A stretch of 6,611 nt of DNA, from positions 1-6,611 of the forward strand of contig JAIRRF010000220.1 in NCBI GenBank assembly GCA_031256115.1, written 5' to 3'. A model generated the notes under the pieces. The model did not search any database, was not told where the DNA came from, and saw only the letters and a list, made by a program, of their open reading frames with translations. Shown here in pieces: positions 1 to 5,760 of the stretch. Source of the DNA: Treponema sp. (lineage in GTDB: Bacteria; Spirochaetota; Spirochaetia; Treponematales; Breznakiellaceae). The position numbers and the translations under genes were made by a program. Positions within the stretch are counted from its first letter, which is position 1. Each line of letters begins with the position of its first letter.

Positions 1-683
1 GCCAGATCGCTTACATGGATATAATCCCGGATGCATGTACCGTCGGGGGTATCGTAGTCATTGCCGAAGACGGACAGCTCCTTCCTTATACCGCAGGCTG
101 TTTCCATAATTACCGGCAGCAAATTGGCCGGATTTTGTTCCAGCCCTGCAATCCGACCATGAACATCATAACCGGCGGCATTAAAGTACCGTAAACTTGC
201 ATAGCGGATTCGTTTTAGCTTATCGTACCAAAAAAGAAATTTTTCTATTTCCAGCTTGGTAAAACCGTAATAGTTTTCCGGGTTAGTTGGATGCTTCTCG
301 TCTATGGGAAGATAGGCCGGTTCACCGTATACCGCTGCGCTGGAAGAAAAGATAATGTACCTGAGCCCCGTTTCGCTGGCCGCATTCAAGAGGTTTATGG
401 TACCGCTAATGTTGTTAACCGAATATATTTCCGGCTTAACCATGGATTCACCCGCCGCCTTAAAAGCTGCAAGGAACACCACCGCTTCGTTTTCCCGCAT
501 AGCCGCAGTAAGCTGTTCGTAACGAAGTATATCACCGTGGATAAACTCCGCTTCGGAAAAAAGATTTTCCCGCAGCCCCAAAGAAAGATTGTCAAAAACC
601 GTAACCTTATGGCCCCGGTCAAGTAGTTCTCTGGTAACATGGCTCCCGATATAACCTGCACCGCCGACAACGAGTATGTTCAT
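1..683 (-). CDS. galE: UDP-glucose 4-epimerase (partial, C-terminus beyond left edge)
   Basis: Interconverts UDP-glucose and UDP-galactose (some homologues also the N-acetyl forms) in the cytoplasm with bound NAD, feeding Leloir metabolism and surface glycan synthesis. The minus strand reads from the ATG at 683-681 through 227 complete codons to the window edge without a stop. The extended SDR fold is clear: the NAD-binding GGAGYIG at residues 7-13, Asp31 at the end of beta 2, HGD at 49-51, the FKAAGES segment at 74-80, SSSAAVYG at 113-120, the catalytic pair Tyr139 and Lys143 (YGFTK), RYFNAAG at 165-171 and CIRDYIHVSD at 217-226. Family members are about 330-340 residues, so roughly a third is off the window. 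The next in-frame Met is residue 62, after the NAD motif, so the start is secure although no Shine-Dalgarno precedes it. It diverges from the aldolase operon. Confidence 0.94.
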   Translation of the reverse strand, partial: MNILVVGGAGYIGSHVTRELLDRGHKVTVFDNLSLGLRENLFSEAEFIHGDILRYEQLTAAMRENEAVVFLAAFKAAGESMVKPEIYSVNNISGTINLLNAASETGLRYIIFSSSAAVYGEPAYLPIDEKHPTNPENYYGFTKLEIEKFLFWYDKLKRIRYASLRYFNAAGYDVHGRIAGLEQNPANLLPVIMETACGIRKELSVFGNDYDTPDGTCIRDYIHVSDL

Positions 684-689
684 GCTATA

Positions 690-695
690 ATTATA
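690..695 (-). promoter_or_regulatory. galE -10 element, predicted leaderless start, within a symmetric palindrome
   Basis: On the minus strand a perfect TATAAT lies at 695-690, with only six bases (689-684) before the galE ATG. Transcription would begin at or next to the start codon, and no purine-rich ribosome site is present. The hexamer is half of the 12-bp perfect palindrome CTATAATTATAG (685-696), which also presents TATAAT on the plus strand at 686-691. The minus-strand -35 region is weak: TTAGAA at 717-712, 3 of 6 matches with a 16-bp spacer. The plus-strand copy has CCGACA at 664-669, 4 of 6 matches with a 16-bp spacer. The promoter assignment is inference from consensus and spacing. 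Confidence 0.6.
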
Positions 696-761
696 GTACA
701 TTTCGTTCCGTTTCTAACCGAAAAAAGGTAAGGAAAAGCCCTTAATGAGCCAAGGGTAGAG

Positions 762-830
762 ATGCAAGGAATGGATTGGCTGCTTGAACCGGAGAATATC
801 GTGCCTATTTTGTCCATCAATGAAAATTGA
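762..830 (+). CDS. possible 22-codon small ORF, function unknown
   Basis: In the galE/aldolase gap an ATG at 762 opens a 22-codon frame ending in TGA at 828-830. It is preceded by AAGGG at 752-756, five bases from the ATG, which is a fair Shine-Dalgarno. The peptide begins MQGMDWLLEPENI and shows no membrane segment, signal peptide or known motif. It has no threonine run, so it is not an obvious attenuator leader for the aldolase downstream. The AAGGG can pair with CCCTT at 739-743 (8-nt loop), which would hide the ribosome site. The plus-strand half of the symmetric -10 at 686-691 could transcribe it. It may equally be chance; only conservation in relatives would make it credible. Confidence 0.2.
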   Translation: MQGMDWLLEPENIVPILSINEN

Positions 831-859
831 TTTAGCAGCGAACCTTCCAAGATCGCGCG

Positions 860-888
860 TTGAAAAACGATATACAACCGCATATAAT
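860..888 (+). promoter_or_regulatory. sigma-70-type promoter for the aldolase-peptidase operon
   Basis: TTGAAA at 860-865 (5 of 6 to the -35 consensus) is separated by exactly 17 bp from a perfect TATAAT at 883-888. Transcription would start near 895, giving a leader of about 37 nt that carries the GGAG site at 923-926 before the ATG at 932. This is the best consensus promoter in the window. Confidence 0.75.
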
Positions 889-931
889 CGATCCAGTATT
901 ACAATGCAGATATAAAAAATATGGAGATTAA

Positions 932-2008
932 ATGAAACAACTTGATATACGCAGTGATACCGTAACCCAGCCCACCGCTGCAATGCGGAAGGCCATGGCG
1001 GAGGCGAAGGTGGGGGACGATGTTTATGGTGACGACCCCACGGTAAATAAACTGGAAAAAGCCGGTGCGGAGATCCTGGGAAAAGAAGAGGCCCTGTTCG
1101 TACCCTCCGGGACCTTTGGCAATCAACTGGCCCTTTTTACCTGGTGTCCGCGGGGTACGGAAGTTTTATTGGGAGAAGAATGCCACATTATCCAGCACGA
1201 GGCGGGAGCGGCTTCGATTATTGCGGGGGTACAGCTCCGGCAAATCCCCGCCCCGGACGGGGTTCTGACCCAAGAAGATCTGGAAAAACGATTGCGAAAA
1301 CGGGATCTTCATGCTCCGGCCAGTTCCCTAATCTGTCTGGAAAATGCCCATTCCTTTGGTAAGGCTATATCACTGCAAGTAATGAAAGAAACCCGGAACA
1401 CCGCCGATAAATGGAACCTGCCTGTTCATCTGGACGGCGCCAGGATCTTCAATGCCGCAGCAGCCCTAAGCAGCGGAACAGCGGGTTGCAGCGCCGCCGA
1501 TATAGCCCGCCATTGTGATTCGGTTATGCTCTGCCTTTCAAAAGGTCTCTGCGCCCCTGTAGGATCCCTTTTGGCAGGGACAAAAGGTTTTATTGAAGAA
1601 GCCCGGTATAAACGGAAGATCATGGGAGGCGGCATGCGCCAGGCCGGGATCCTGGCAGCGGCAGGGCTCCTGGCCCTGGAAGAACACCCTTTCCTTCTGG
1701 CGGAAGATCACCGGCGGGCCCGGGAACTGGAAAATGCCTTGGAGAAAATTCCGGAGATTAAAGTCCACAAGGGAAATATTAATATGGTTTTTTTCAGCCG
1801 GAAAGCACCGGCAGATAATTCTGCCTGGGTCCAAACAATAATCAAAATTTTCCGCAGCCGGGGGATAATCATCAATCCTCCTGAATCAATAACGCTTCAC
1901 GGCGAAAATCATTGGCTTTTCCGCTTTGTTACCCACTACTGGATAGGCGATACGGAGTTGGCATCTGTCATAAACACATCCTGCTTTGCCTTTAAAACAA
2001 CGGAGTAG
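932..2008 (+). CDS. ltaE: low-specificity L-threonine aldolase (PLP-dependent)
   Basis: Cleaves L-threonine or L-allo-threonine to glycine and acetaldehyde with pyridoxal phosphate, in the cytoplasm; a fold-type I aminotransferase-like enzyme. The 358 residues fit the family (about 330-360). Visible signatures: N-terminal DIRSDTVTQPT (5-15), VGDDVYGDDPTV (27-38), PSGTFGN (58-64), His85 in the position that stacks on PLP, HLDGARIFNA (166-175) with Asp168 and Arg171, the PLP lysine Lys204 in LSKGLCAPVGS, GGGMRQAG (232-239), and RFVTHYW (331-337) whose Arg331 should bind the substrate carboxylate. The usual ENTHN motif reads ENAHS at 137-141, an uncommon variant. GGAG at 923-926 sits five bases before the ATG. 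The TAG stop is followed two bases later by the peptidase ATG, so the two are co-transcribed from the promoter at 860-888. Confidence 0.94.
   Translation: MKQLDIRSDTVTQPTAAMRKAMAEAKVGDDVYGDDPTVNKLEKAGAEILGKEEALFVPSGTFGNQLALFTWCPRGTEVLLGEECHIIQHEAGAASIIAGVQLRQIPAPDGVLTQEDLEKRLRKRDLHAPASSLICLENAHSFGKAISLQVMKETRNTADKWNLPVHLDGARIFNAAAALSSGTAGCSAADIARHCDSVMLCLSKGLCAPVGSLLAGTKGFIEEARYKRKIMGGGMRQAGILAAAGLLALEEHPFLLAEDHRRARELENALEKIPEIKVHKGNINMVFFSRKAPADNSAWVQTIIKIFRSRGIIINPPESITLHGENHWLFRFVTHYWIGDTELASVINTSCFAFKTTE
2001..2005 (+). promoter_or_regulatory. ribosome binding site of the M24 peptidase, inside the end of ltaE
   Basis: CGGAG at 2001-2005 lies within the last codons of the aldolase gene, directly before its TAG stop, and five bases ahead of the peptidase ATG at 2011. 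This arrangement supports translational coupling of the two genes. Confidence 0.7.
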
Positions 2009-2010
2009 TT

Positions 2011-3141
2011 ATGCCTCGTAAACAAAATATCTACCAGAAGCGGCAGGAAAAAATCTACGACTGGATGGCCCAAAAAGGAATTGGTCTTTTGATGATCGAA
2101 GATGCCGAAGGACGCAGGGATTCAAACCTCCGGTGGCTTACAGGTATGCCTGCAGATGCTCTGTTCTTTCTTTCTGCAGAACGGAAATCCCTGCTTGTCC
2201 CCTGGGATATCAACCTTGCCAGGATGTACGGTAATGCGGATTTTACCTGTCCCTATAACGACTTTGATCGTATGCCCGTCAAGGCCTGTGTTAAAGCTGC
2301 GGCAATGTTTAAAATTCAACGGAATTCTCAAATAGAGATTCCTTCCACCACATCCTACCCGCAGTTCCTCCGTTTTATCGAGGCTCTGGCGGATTTTGAC
2401 ATAGTTTGCAGAGACGAAGAGGGGAGCGGGGAAGTGTTGGAACAGCTTAGGGCGGAAAAGGATGAAAATGAACTGCAACAAATCCGCCGGGCTGCAAAAA
2501 TTACCAACGACATCATTGATTTTCTTGAGAAGCAGCTTAGAGCGGGGAAGATAAAAACCGAATACAATGCCGTGCAGCTTATCGAAAACGAGTTAAGAAA
2601 ACAGGATTGTGAAGGAACGGGCTTTGAACCCCTGGCTGCTGGGCCGCAACGCAGCATGGCCATCCATTCCTTTCCTGCATATACCAATTCTTCCTTTGGA
2701 ACCAAAGGACTGTCGATTCTGGACTTTGGGATCAAGTATCAGGGTTATACCTCCGATGTAACCCTGACAATTGCTGTGGAACCAGGCAAGACTCAGGAAA
2801 AACTCATCTCGTTAACAGAAAAAGCCTACGTCTTGGCCCTGGGCATGGTGCGTCCCGGATTAGCCGCAGCGGAGCTGTCTTCTGCGGTAGATGCTTTTTT
2901 TGCAAAATCCGGAAAAACCATGCCCCACGGCCTGGGCCACGGTATAGGGTTGGATCCCCATGAGGGGCCGTATCTGCGAAGCCGGGAAAACAACAAATGG
3001 ATCCTTCAGCCTGGAATGGTAATCACCATAGAACCGGGTCTCTACGATCCACGGCTGGGTGGGTGCCGTCTTGAAAACGATGTCTTGGTAACAGAAAATG
3101 GCAGGGAAGTATTAACAAATTCCAGGATTATCCGGCTATAA
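2011..3141 (+). CDS. M24 family metallopeptidase (Xaa-Pro dipeptidase/aminopeptidase type)
   Basis: A two-metal, pita-bread-fold peptidase expected to cleave X-Pro bonds in the cytoplasm, releasing amino acids from proline-containing peptides. Residues about 10-135 form the creatinase-like N-terminal domain (for example NLRWLTGMPADALFF, 39-53). Residues about 150-376 are the catalytic domain. All five metal ligands are visible: Asp238 (LDFG), Asp249 (GYTSDVT), His310 (HGLGHGIG), Glu341 (TIEPGLY) and Glu355 (RLENDVLV). His219 and His317 (DPHEGP) are the expected substrate-binding histidines. At 376 residues it is near bacterial PepQ-like proteins and shorter than classical PepP. The sequence does not decide between dipeptidase and aminopeptidase, so no symbol is given. 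There is no signal peptide. It is the second gene of the aldolase operon; glycine release and peptide turnover would be compatible amino-acid catabolic roles, which is inference. Confidence 0.9.
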   Translation: MPRKQNIYQKRQEKIYDWMAQKGIGLLMIEDAEGRRDSNLRWLTGMPADALFFLSAERKSLLVPWDINLARMYGNADFTCPYNDFDRMPVKACVKAAAMFKIQRNSQIEIPSTTSYPQFLRFIEALADFDIVCRDEEGSGEVLEQLRAEKDENELQQIRRAAKITNDIIDFLEKQLRAGKIKTEYNAVQLIENELRKQDCEGTGFEPLAAGPQRSMAIHSFPAYTNSSFGTKGLSILDFGIKYQGYTSDVTLTIAVEPGKTQEKLISLTEKAYVLALGMVRPGLAAAELSSAVDAFFAKSGKTMPHGLGHGIGLDPHEGPYLRSRENNKWILQPGMVITIEPGLYDPRLGGCRLENDVLVTENGREVLTNSRIIRL

Positions 3142-3143
3142 AA

Positions 3144-4649
3144 CTATTTTTTCCCCGAATAGAGGGTAAAATTTAATTGATCCTGGTTGGCCTTAATAAG
3201 ATTGAACCACAGGACTTTCTTTTTTGAGATAACAGGGCTTTTTCGGCCCATAGTGATTAGTTTTTCGTAAATACCTACGGCATTTTTTGCCGCATGGTAG
3301 GCTTTTTGATACTGGCCCTGGTAAATTTGGACGGCTTTTTCTTCTATTTCCTTGTCTATAGAAGATTCATAATCTGAAAGAAGCAGCTCATACTTGACTG
3401 CCACCCCTTTTACATAATCCATAATAAGCCGGTCATAACCCGGAATCTGGTCAATAAGCTCGATTAATTCCCTTAGGAATTGAACTGCTAAAGGATAATC
3501 CTCGTCCTGGGTATAGGCTTTTAGGGCAAGCCTGCAAAGCTGCATGAAAGAATCATTGGTTATACTGAGCATACCATGTATCGGCTTTAAAGGAGTTAAG
3601 GAAAATCTGGGCATAATAACGGCTGTTTTGGAAAGGAGTTTTATCAGATCCATGTATATCCGCTGTTCCCATAAATTTTCTTTAATGGAAACAAAAAGCT
3701 GCGTAAGTTCTTCGCTAAATTGCTCCTTATAGCGTTCTTCTTCCTTAAAAACAACTTCGCAGGTTGGAATTAAAACTCCTTTAAATTCTATCTGGCCCGT
3801 ATCAAAAAAATATACCGTATTGTTTTTTACCAAGGAACATTTGGTAGTTTGGTTTTCTTTTGCAAAGTTCATTTGAACCTGCTTGGCTATCATAATCCTG
3901 CTTTCTTTTGAAGAGAGTTCATTGGCTCTGACCTGGAGCCGGGCCCCTGAATTGAGGAGGAACCCTGCCAAATTTCCCTTTTCGGTAATAATCAGGGGGC
4001 TTTGGGTATTGCCGCCGGTAATTCCTGCTGAACATTTAAAAACCGGCAAGGCTTCGGCATTGCCCTGTCGTCTGGTAACAATCTCCGGGTCATTTACATA
4101 GTTGGTTTTGCCGAAGTAGTCCAAAATCGCCAGGGTTACCATGACGGCATCGGTGGCACTGGCGGCCACTACCACCATTTCGTCCCCTCGCTCCCGCTGG
4201 CTTACCGCATGGCAATAGGTGGAGATCCGGCGGACTTCGGTATTCATTGCCCAGTCGAGGGTGTGCATCATTGACAGGTTTTTCCGGGAATCCATACAAA
4301 ATTTTGTATATCCATGGATATCCAGCATGGCGACATAGAGATTGGATATTTGAAGAGTATCCTTTAAATCTCCCGCTTCCGGGAAATTTTGATCAGGGAT
4401 CACCAATTCTTTCCAGAGCCGTCTATGGCTGTGGAAGGCCATATCGGCAAAAAACCCCCAGTTAAGCCGTTTTAGCATCTCGAAACTACGCATTATTACG
4501 TGATGAACCCGGGGATACCGGAGAATGGGCTGGATATAGGTTTTCAGGGCGGAAAAAACCTTAAACTCCTTTGTTATTATCTTTTCGCCAAGAAAAGAAA
4601 AGAGTTCATATTCGGATGTTGAGTCGTTAAATTCGCTTATGTCCTTCAC
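3144..4649 (-). CDS. class III adenylate/guanylate cyclase-like domain protein
   Basis: A 501-residue cytoplasmic protein with no clear membrane segment. Residues about 100-260 resemble the class III nucleotidyl-cyclase homology domain. AMLDIHGYT at 107-115 gives the first metal Asp110, RERGDEMVVV at 152-161 gives the second metal Asp156, SAGITGG at 207-213 matches the central strand, and GFLLNSGARL at 229-238 carries the transition-state Asn233 and Arg237 (N-x3-R). The positions that normally hold the base-selecting Lys and Asp appear to be Arg152 and Asn226. It may therefore be a cyclase of altered specificity, or a non-catalytic sensor or regulator. Residues 1-100 and 280-501 are unrecognised, and the C-terminal part looks helical. 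The start is GTG with a weak CAGG site six bases upstream; I see no upstream in-frame alternative. The gene ends 2 bp from the convergent peptidase gene and diverges from the small thioredoxin-like gene. Confidence 0.75.
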   Translation of the reverse strand: MKDISEFNDSTSEYELFSFLGEKIITKEFKVFSALKTYIQPILRYPRVHHVIMRSFEMLKRLNWGFFADMAFHSHRRLWKELVIPDQNFPEAGDLKDTLQISNLYVAMLDIHGYTKFCMDSRKNLSMMHTLDWAMNTEVRRISTYCHAVSQRERGDEMVVVAASATDAVMVTLAILDYFGKTNYVNDPEIVTRRQGNAEALPVFKCSAGITGGNTQSPLIITEKGNLAGFLLNSGARLQVRANELSSKESRIMIAKQVQMNFAKENQTTKCSLVKNNTVYFFDTGQIEFKGVLIPTCEVVFKEEERYKEQFSEELTQLFVSIKENLWEQRIYMDLIKLLSKTAVIMPRFSLTPLKPIHGMLSITNDSFMQLCRLALKAYTQDEDYPLAVQFLRELIELIDQIPGYDRLIMDYVKGVAVKYELLLSDYESSIDKEIEEKAVQIYQGQYQKAYHAAKNAVGIYEKLITMGRKSPVISKKKVLWFNLIKANQDQLNFTLYSGKK

Positions 4650-4676
4650 AGCAAACCTGAGAAAGTATAGTATAAA
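4645..4676. promoter_or_regulatory. compact divergent promoter region with symmetric TATA-G-TATA element
   Basis: Only 54 bp separate the cyclase GTG (4649) from the ATG at 4704, and 30 bp if the TTG at 4680 is used. The element TATAGTATA at 4666-4674 is self-complementary around its central base. It offers TATAGT (4666-4671) on the plus strand and TATACT (4674-4669) on the minus strand, each 5 of 6 to the -10 consensus. A plus-strand TTCACA at 4645-4650 (5 of 6 to -35) is 15 bp from TATAGT, or 17 bp from TAGTAT at 4668-4673. No convincing minus-strand -35 is seen. The core elements overlap, so the two promoters would probably compete or share polymerase. Confidence 0.45.
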
Positions 4677-4703
4677 TTTTTGAATTATCCTAGTATTAAA
4701 AAT

Positions 4704-5093
4704 ATGCGGGAATTAACAGAAATTCAATGCAGAAAAGCCGTGGAAAGAGGTGATTTTGACCTGAAAGAAATTCTCGAAGATGTTCCCGGCTTCGACCCGG
4801 AACATCCCAGGTATGCAGCGCTCATTTTAACCCAAAGCTGGTGCCCTCAATGGAAAACCATGAAAAATTACCTGCCGGATGCCGAAAAACGGTTCAGCGG
4901 TCTGGAAATTTTTTACATCGAGTATGATCTGGTACCCTGGTTTGAAGAATTTATGGCTTTTAAGGAAACAGCCTACAAAAACCGGGAAGTTCCCTATGTC
5001 CGGTACTACAGGGAAGAACAATGTATTGCCTGGAGTAATTTTGTCTCTCTGGAGGGCTTTTTACATCGCCTTAATTCCCGGTCATTAACATGA
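4704..5093 (+). CDS. small thioredoxin-fold-like protein with a single-Cys WCPQW motif
   Basis: Not recognised as a named family. Numbering here is from the alternative TTG at 4680; subtract 8 for the ATG chosen. The pattern is thioredoxin-like: a hydrophobic strand YAALILTQS ends in WCPQW (54-58), followed by a helix (59-72), a strand LEIFYIEYD (75-83), another helix, and VPYVRYY (104-110) whose Pro105 fits the conserved cis-proline. The second active-site Cys is missing (C-P-Q-W instead of C-x-x-C), so a dithiol reductase role is unlikely; Cys115 lies elsewhere. There is no signal peptide. Neither candidate start has a Shine-Dalgarno. I chose the ATG at 4704 (129 residues); the TTG would add 8. 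It diverges from the cyclase-like gene and lies 47 bp before the hemerythrin gene, probably in the same transcript. The reading frame is secure; the fold is inference. Confidence 0.7.
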   Translation: MRELTEIQCRKAVERGDFDLKEILEDVPGFDPEHPRYAALILTQSWCPQWKTMKNYLPDAEKRFSGLEIFYIEYDLVPWFEEFMAFKETAYKNREVPYVRYYREEQCIAWSNFVSLEGFLHRLNSRSLT

Positions 5094-5125
5094 TTATCCC
5101 CCTGTATTTTAAATGGAATTAGGAG

Positions 5126-5131
5126 TATATT
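5126..5131 (+). promoter_or_regulatory. possible -10 element just upstream of the hemerythrin gene
   Basis: TATATT (5 of 6 to the -10 consensus) lies nine bases before the ATG at 5141, so a transcript from it would have almost no leader. No good -35 is visible 16-18 bp upstream. The adjacent AGGAG at 5121-5125 is 15 bases from the ATG, long for a Shine-Dalgarno. Which signal drives translation of this gene is unresolved. Confidence 0.25.
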
Positions 5132-5140
5132 TTATTTATT

Positions 5141-5632
5141 ATGATAAACAAAAGTGATATGCGGGACGATTCTCTTTCGGACAAATTTGAACCGCTGATT
5201 ACCTGGTCCGAGATTTATGTTACAGGGATTGAATTAATTGATAATCAACACAAAGAACTTGTCAACCTGACAAACCTGTTATACAAAGCTTGCCTTACCG
5301 GGAATGAAGAAACCAAGACCATATTTCAGGATGCCATGCACAAACTTGTGGATTATGTCCGTTTCCACTTTACTGCGGAATTAGCGATTCTGGAGCGGAT
5401 TAACTATCCAAAATACAACGAGCATAAGGCACAGCATGATGAGCTGGTAAGGACAATTCTTGTGACGGCAAAGGATTATGAGGCAGGCAAAAAATTAGTC
5501 CCCAATACATTTGTCAGGACCCTTGCGGATTGGGTTTTTGGCCATATTGCAGTTTATGATAAGAGTTATGCATCCTATGTGGCGGATCAGAAAAAACGGG
5601 GTCTTTTAGATGATAAACAAATTGCGGGTTGA
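5141..5632 (+). CDS. bacteriohemerythrin (non-haem di-iron O2-binding protein)
   Basis: A single-domain hemerythrin, a four-helix bundle with a di-iron site that binds O2 reversibly. In bacteria such proteins serve in oxygen sensing, storage or scavenging, or iron handling. All seven expected ligands are visible: His37 (IDNQH), His76 and Glu80 (FHFTAE), His95 and His99 (EHKAQH), and His135 and Asp140 (HIAVYD). The surrounding consensus (ITWSEIYVTGIELIDNQHKEL, residues 20-40, and DWVFGHI, 130-136) fits too. At 163 residues it is somewhat longer than the usual 130-140, because of about 18 polar N-terminal residues and a short basic tail. There is no signal peptide, so it is cytoplasmic. An in-frame ATG at 5159 (Met7) would also keep the domain intact but has no better ribosome site. 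It lies downstream of the thioredoxin-like gene and upstream of a CheY-like gene that has its own promoter. Confidence 0.95.
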   Translation: MINKSDMRDDSLSDKFEPLITWSEIYVTGIELIDNQHKELVNLTNLLYKACLTGNEETKTIFQDAMHKLVDYVRFHFTAELAILERINYPKYNEHKAQHDELVRTILVTAKDYEAGKKLVPNTFVRTLADWVFGHIAVYDKSYASYVADQKKRGLLDDKQIAG

Positions 5633-5672
5633 CACCGGCAGAAAAGCATTTTTGAGGATTTTACCACTTGAC

Positions 5673-5701
5673 TTGATAATTTTATTGGCATACGCTAAGA
5701 T
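5673..5701 (+). promoter_or_regulatory. sigma-70-type promoter for the CheY-like gene
   Basis: TTGATA at 5673-5678 (5 of 6 to -35) and TAAGAT at 5696-5701 (4 of 6 to -10) are exactly 17 bp apart. An overlapping alternative pairs TTGACT at 5668-5673 with TACGCT at 5691-5696, also 17 bp apart but with a poorer -10. Transcription would begin near 5708, leaving a leader of about 53 nt. Confidence 0.5.
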
Positions 5702-5714
5702 AGTTAAAGAGAGC

Positions 5715-5729
5715 TACTGTTAGACAGTA
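5715..5729 (+). promoter_or_regulatory. 15-bp inverted repeat in the CheY leader (operator or hairpin candidate)
   Basis: TACTGT (5715-5720) and ACAGTA (5724-5729) are perfect inverted repeats around the 3-bp spacer TAG. The site lies just after the predicted transcription start and before the ribosome site. The 6-3-6 symmetry fits a repressor operator; as RNA it would be a short hairpin with a 3-nt loop. No known regulator can be assigned. Confidence 0.35.
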
Positions 5730-5750
5730 TCCATTATTGTCTTTAGGACC

Positions 5751-5755
5751 GGAGG
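5751..5755 (+). promoter_or_regulatory. Shine-Dalgarno that fixes the CheY start at 5761
   Basis: GGAGG at 5751-5755 is five bases before the ATG at 5761. An in-frame TTG at 5737 would give eight more residues (24 nt), but it lies upstream of this site, so the GGAGG would then be inside the gene. The ATG is clearly preferred. Confidence 0.85.
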
Positions 5756-5760
5756 TTCGC

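Noticed and set aside
291..626. Plus-strand frame of 111 codons
   Set aside because: It lies entirely antisense to the clearly conserved galE coding frame and has no recognisable domain.
738..757. CCCTT/AAGGG hairpin as a minus-strand terminator
   Set aside because: Followed by TTTT on the minus strand, but no minus-strand gene lies upstream and it would sit just ahead of the galE promoter.
714..983. Minus-strand frames in the galE/aldolase gap
   Set aside because: They overlap the aldolase promoter and start region, and have low-complexity translations with no motif and no ribosome site.
5259..5273. TTGTCA-ACC-TGACAA inverted repeat
   Set aside because: It lies inside the hemerythrin coding region over conserved helix codons and is most simply explained by chance.
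5629..5634. Perfect TTGACA at the hemerythrin stop codon as a -35
   Set aside because: No acceptable -10 lies 16-18 bp downstream; the later TTGATA/TAAGAT pair fits better.
5622..5653. Hairpin overlapping the hemerythrin stop (TTGCGGGT / ACCGGCAG) as a terminator
   Set aside because: The stem has a G-G mismatch and a wobble pair, and the T run begins eight bases after the stem, so it does not fit an intrinsic terminator well.
5737..5760. TTG start giving eight extra residues on the CheY-like protein
   Set aside because: The GGAGG at 5751-5755 is ideally placed for the ATG at 5761 and would be inside the coding region if the TTG were used.
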